DNA of 64,000 nt from Alitta virens (taxonomy: Eukaryota > Annelida > Polychaeta > Phyllodocida > Nereididae): contig OW028576.1 in assembly GCA_932294295.1 (NCBI GenBank), positions 27,473,227 through 27,537,226 of the forward strand, read 5' to 3'. The translations under genes and the position numbers were made by a program. Positions within the stretch are counted from its first letter, which is position 1, and every line of letters begins with the position of its first letter. Of this stretch, positions 63,891-64,000 are shown one piece after another. Below the pieces are notes generated by a model. That model ran no database searches. It saw only the letters and a list, made by a program, of their open reading frames with translations, and had not been told where the DNA came from.

Positions 63891-64000
63891 ACGCCGCTTC
63901 AGGTCAGAAGTGTTACGACAATTTCGATTTAACTTCAAATAGAATTTCAAATTTCCAATATAGGGTGGCCGAGATTAAGTTAAGCTAAAGTTGGTATGAC

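Overview
The window is animal nuclear DNA: AT-rich, full of introns and dominated by transposons. It looks like a marine invertebrate, possibly a deuterostome such as a hemichordate or cephalochordate, but that placement is a low-confidence guess from the repeat types. Splice sites are canonical GT-AG, and every recognisable host gene belongs to one family.

The host genes form a cluster of nicotinic-acetylcholine-receptor-like (Cys-loop, pentameric ligand-gated channel) subunit genes. Three lie on the plus strand: gene 1 (4922-8642), gene 2 (14009-17940) and gene 3 (30516-34822). A fragmentary fourth plus-strand copy (about 21265-25799) sits between genes 2 and 3. Two more lie on the minus strand: gene 4 (38592-43412) and gene 5 (50877-60476). 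All share a seven-exon plan: signal exon, N-terminal helix exon, a 45-nt loop-D exon, a 110-nt loop-A exon, a 326-329-nt Cys-loop exon, a 207-nt M1-M2 exon and a final M3-loop-M4 exon. Genes 1, 2 and 4 read through intact (421, 420 and 429 aa). Gene 3 has two disabling lesions, the relic has several, and gene 5 is open but has a suspect exon-2 splice acceptor and a transposon directly against its stop codon. No copy has the loop-C Cys-Cys pair that marks alpha subunits, so this is an array of non-alpha or orphan subunits. Gene 2 has also lost the pore glutamate at M2 position -1'.

Flanking DNA shows how the array grew. Upstream sequence of genes 1, 2 and 3 (about 3090-4870, 10985-13960, 29040-30460) and several downstream blocks are paralogous, so genes 1-3 and the relic arose by tandem duplication of roughly 9-kb units. 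Genes 4 and 5 are more diverged and inverted.

Mobile DNA fills the rest. There are four Harbinger-like elements with TAA target duplications (233-2355, 47691-50869, 54805-56722, 57685-58601), a TA-flanked MITE (9806-10983) whose empty site survives in a paralogous unit, a solo LTR (26542-27628), a short LTR with a primer-binding-site-like sequence (19622-19823), and a CR1/L2-type LINE broken by a DNA element that carries a spliced PHD-finger-like gene. There is also an element rich in GGCCGAA repeats (31033-31902), a 71-bp-arm hairpin inside a MITE (28646-28993) and several tRNA-derived SINEs. The last 3 kb hold only one weak candidate exon on the minus strand. The large gaps at 43413-47687 and 60477-62528 show no gene that I can support.
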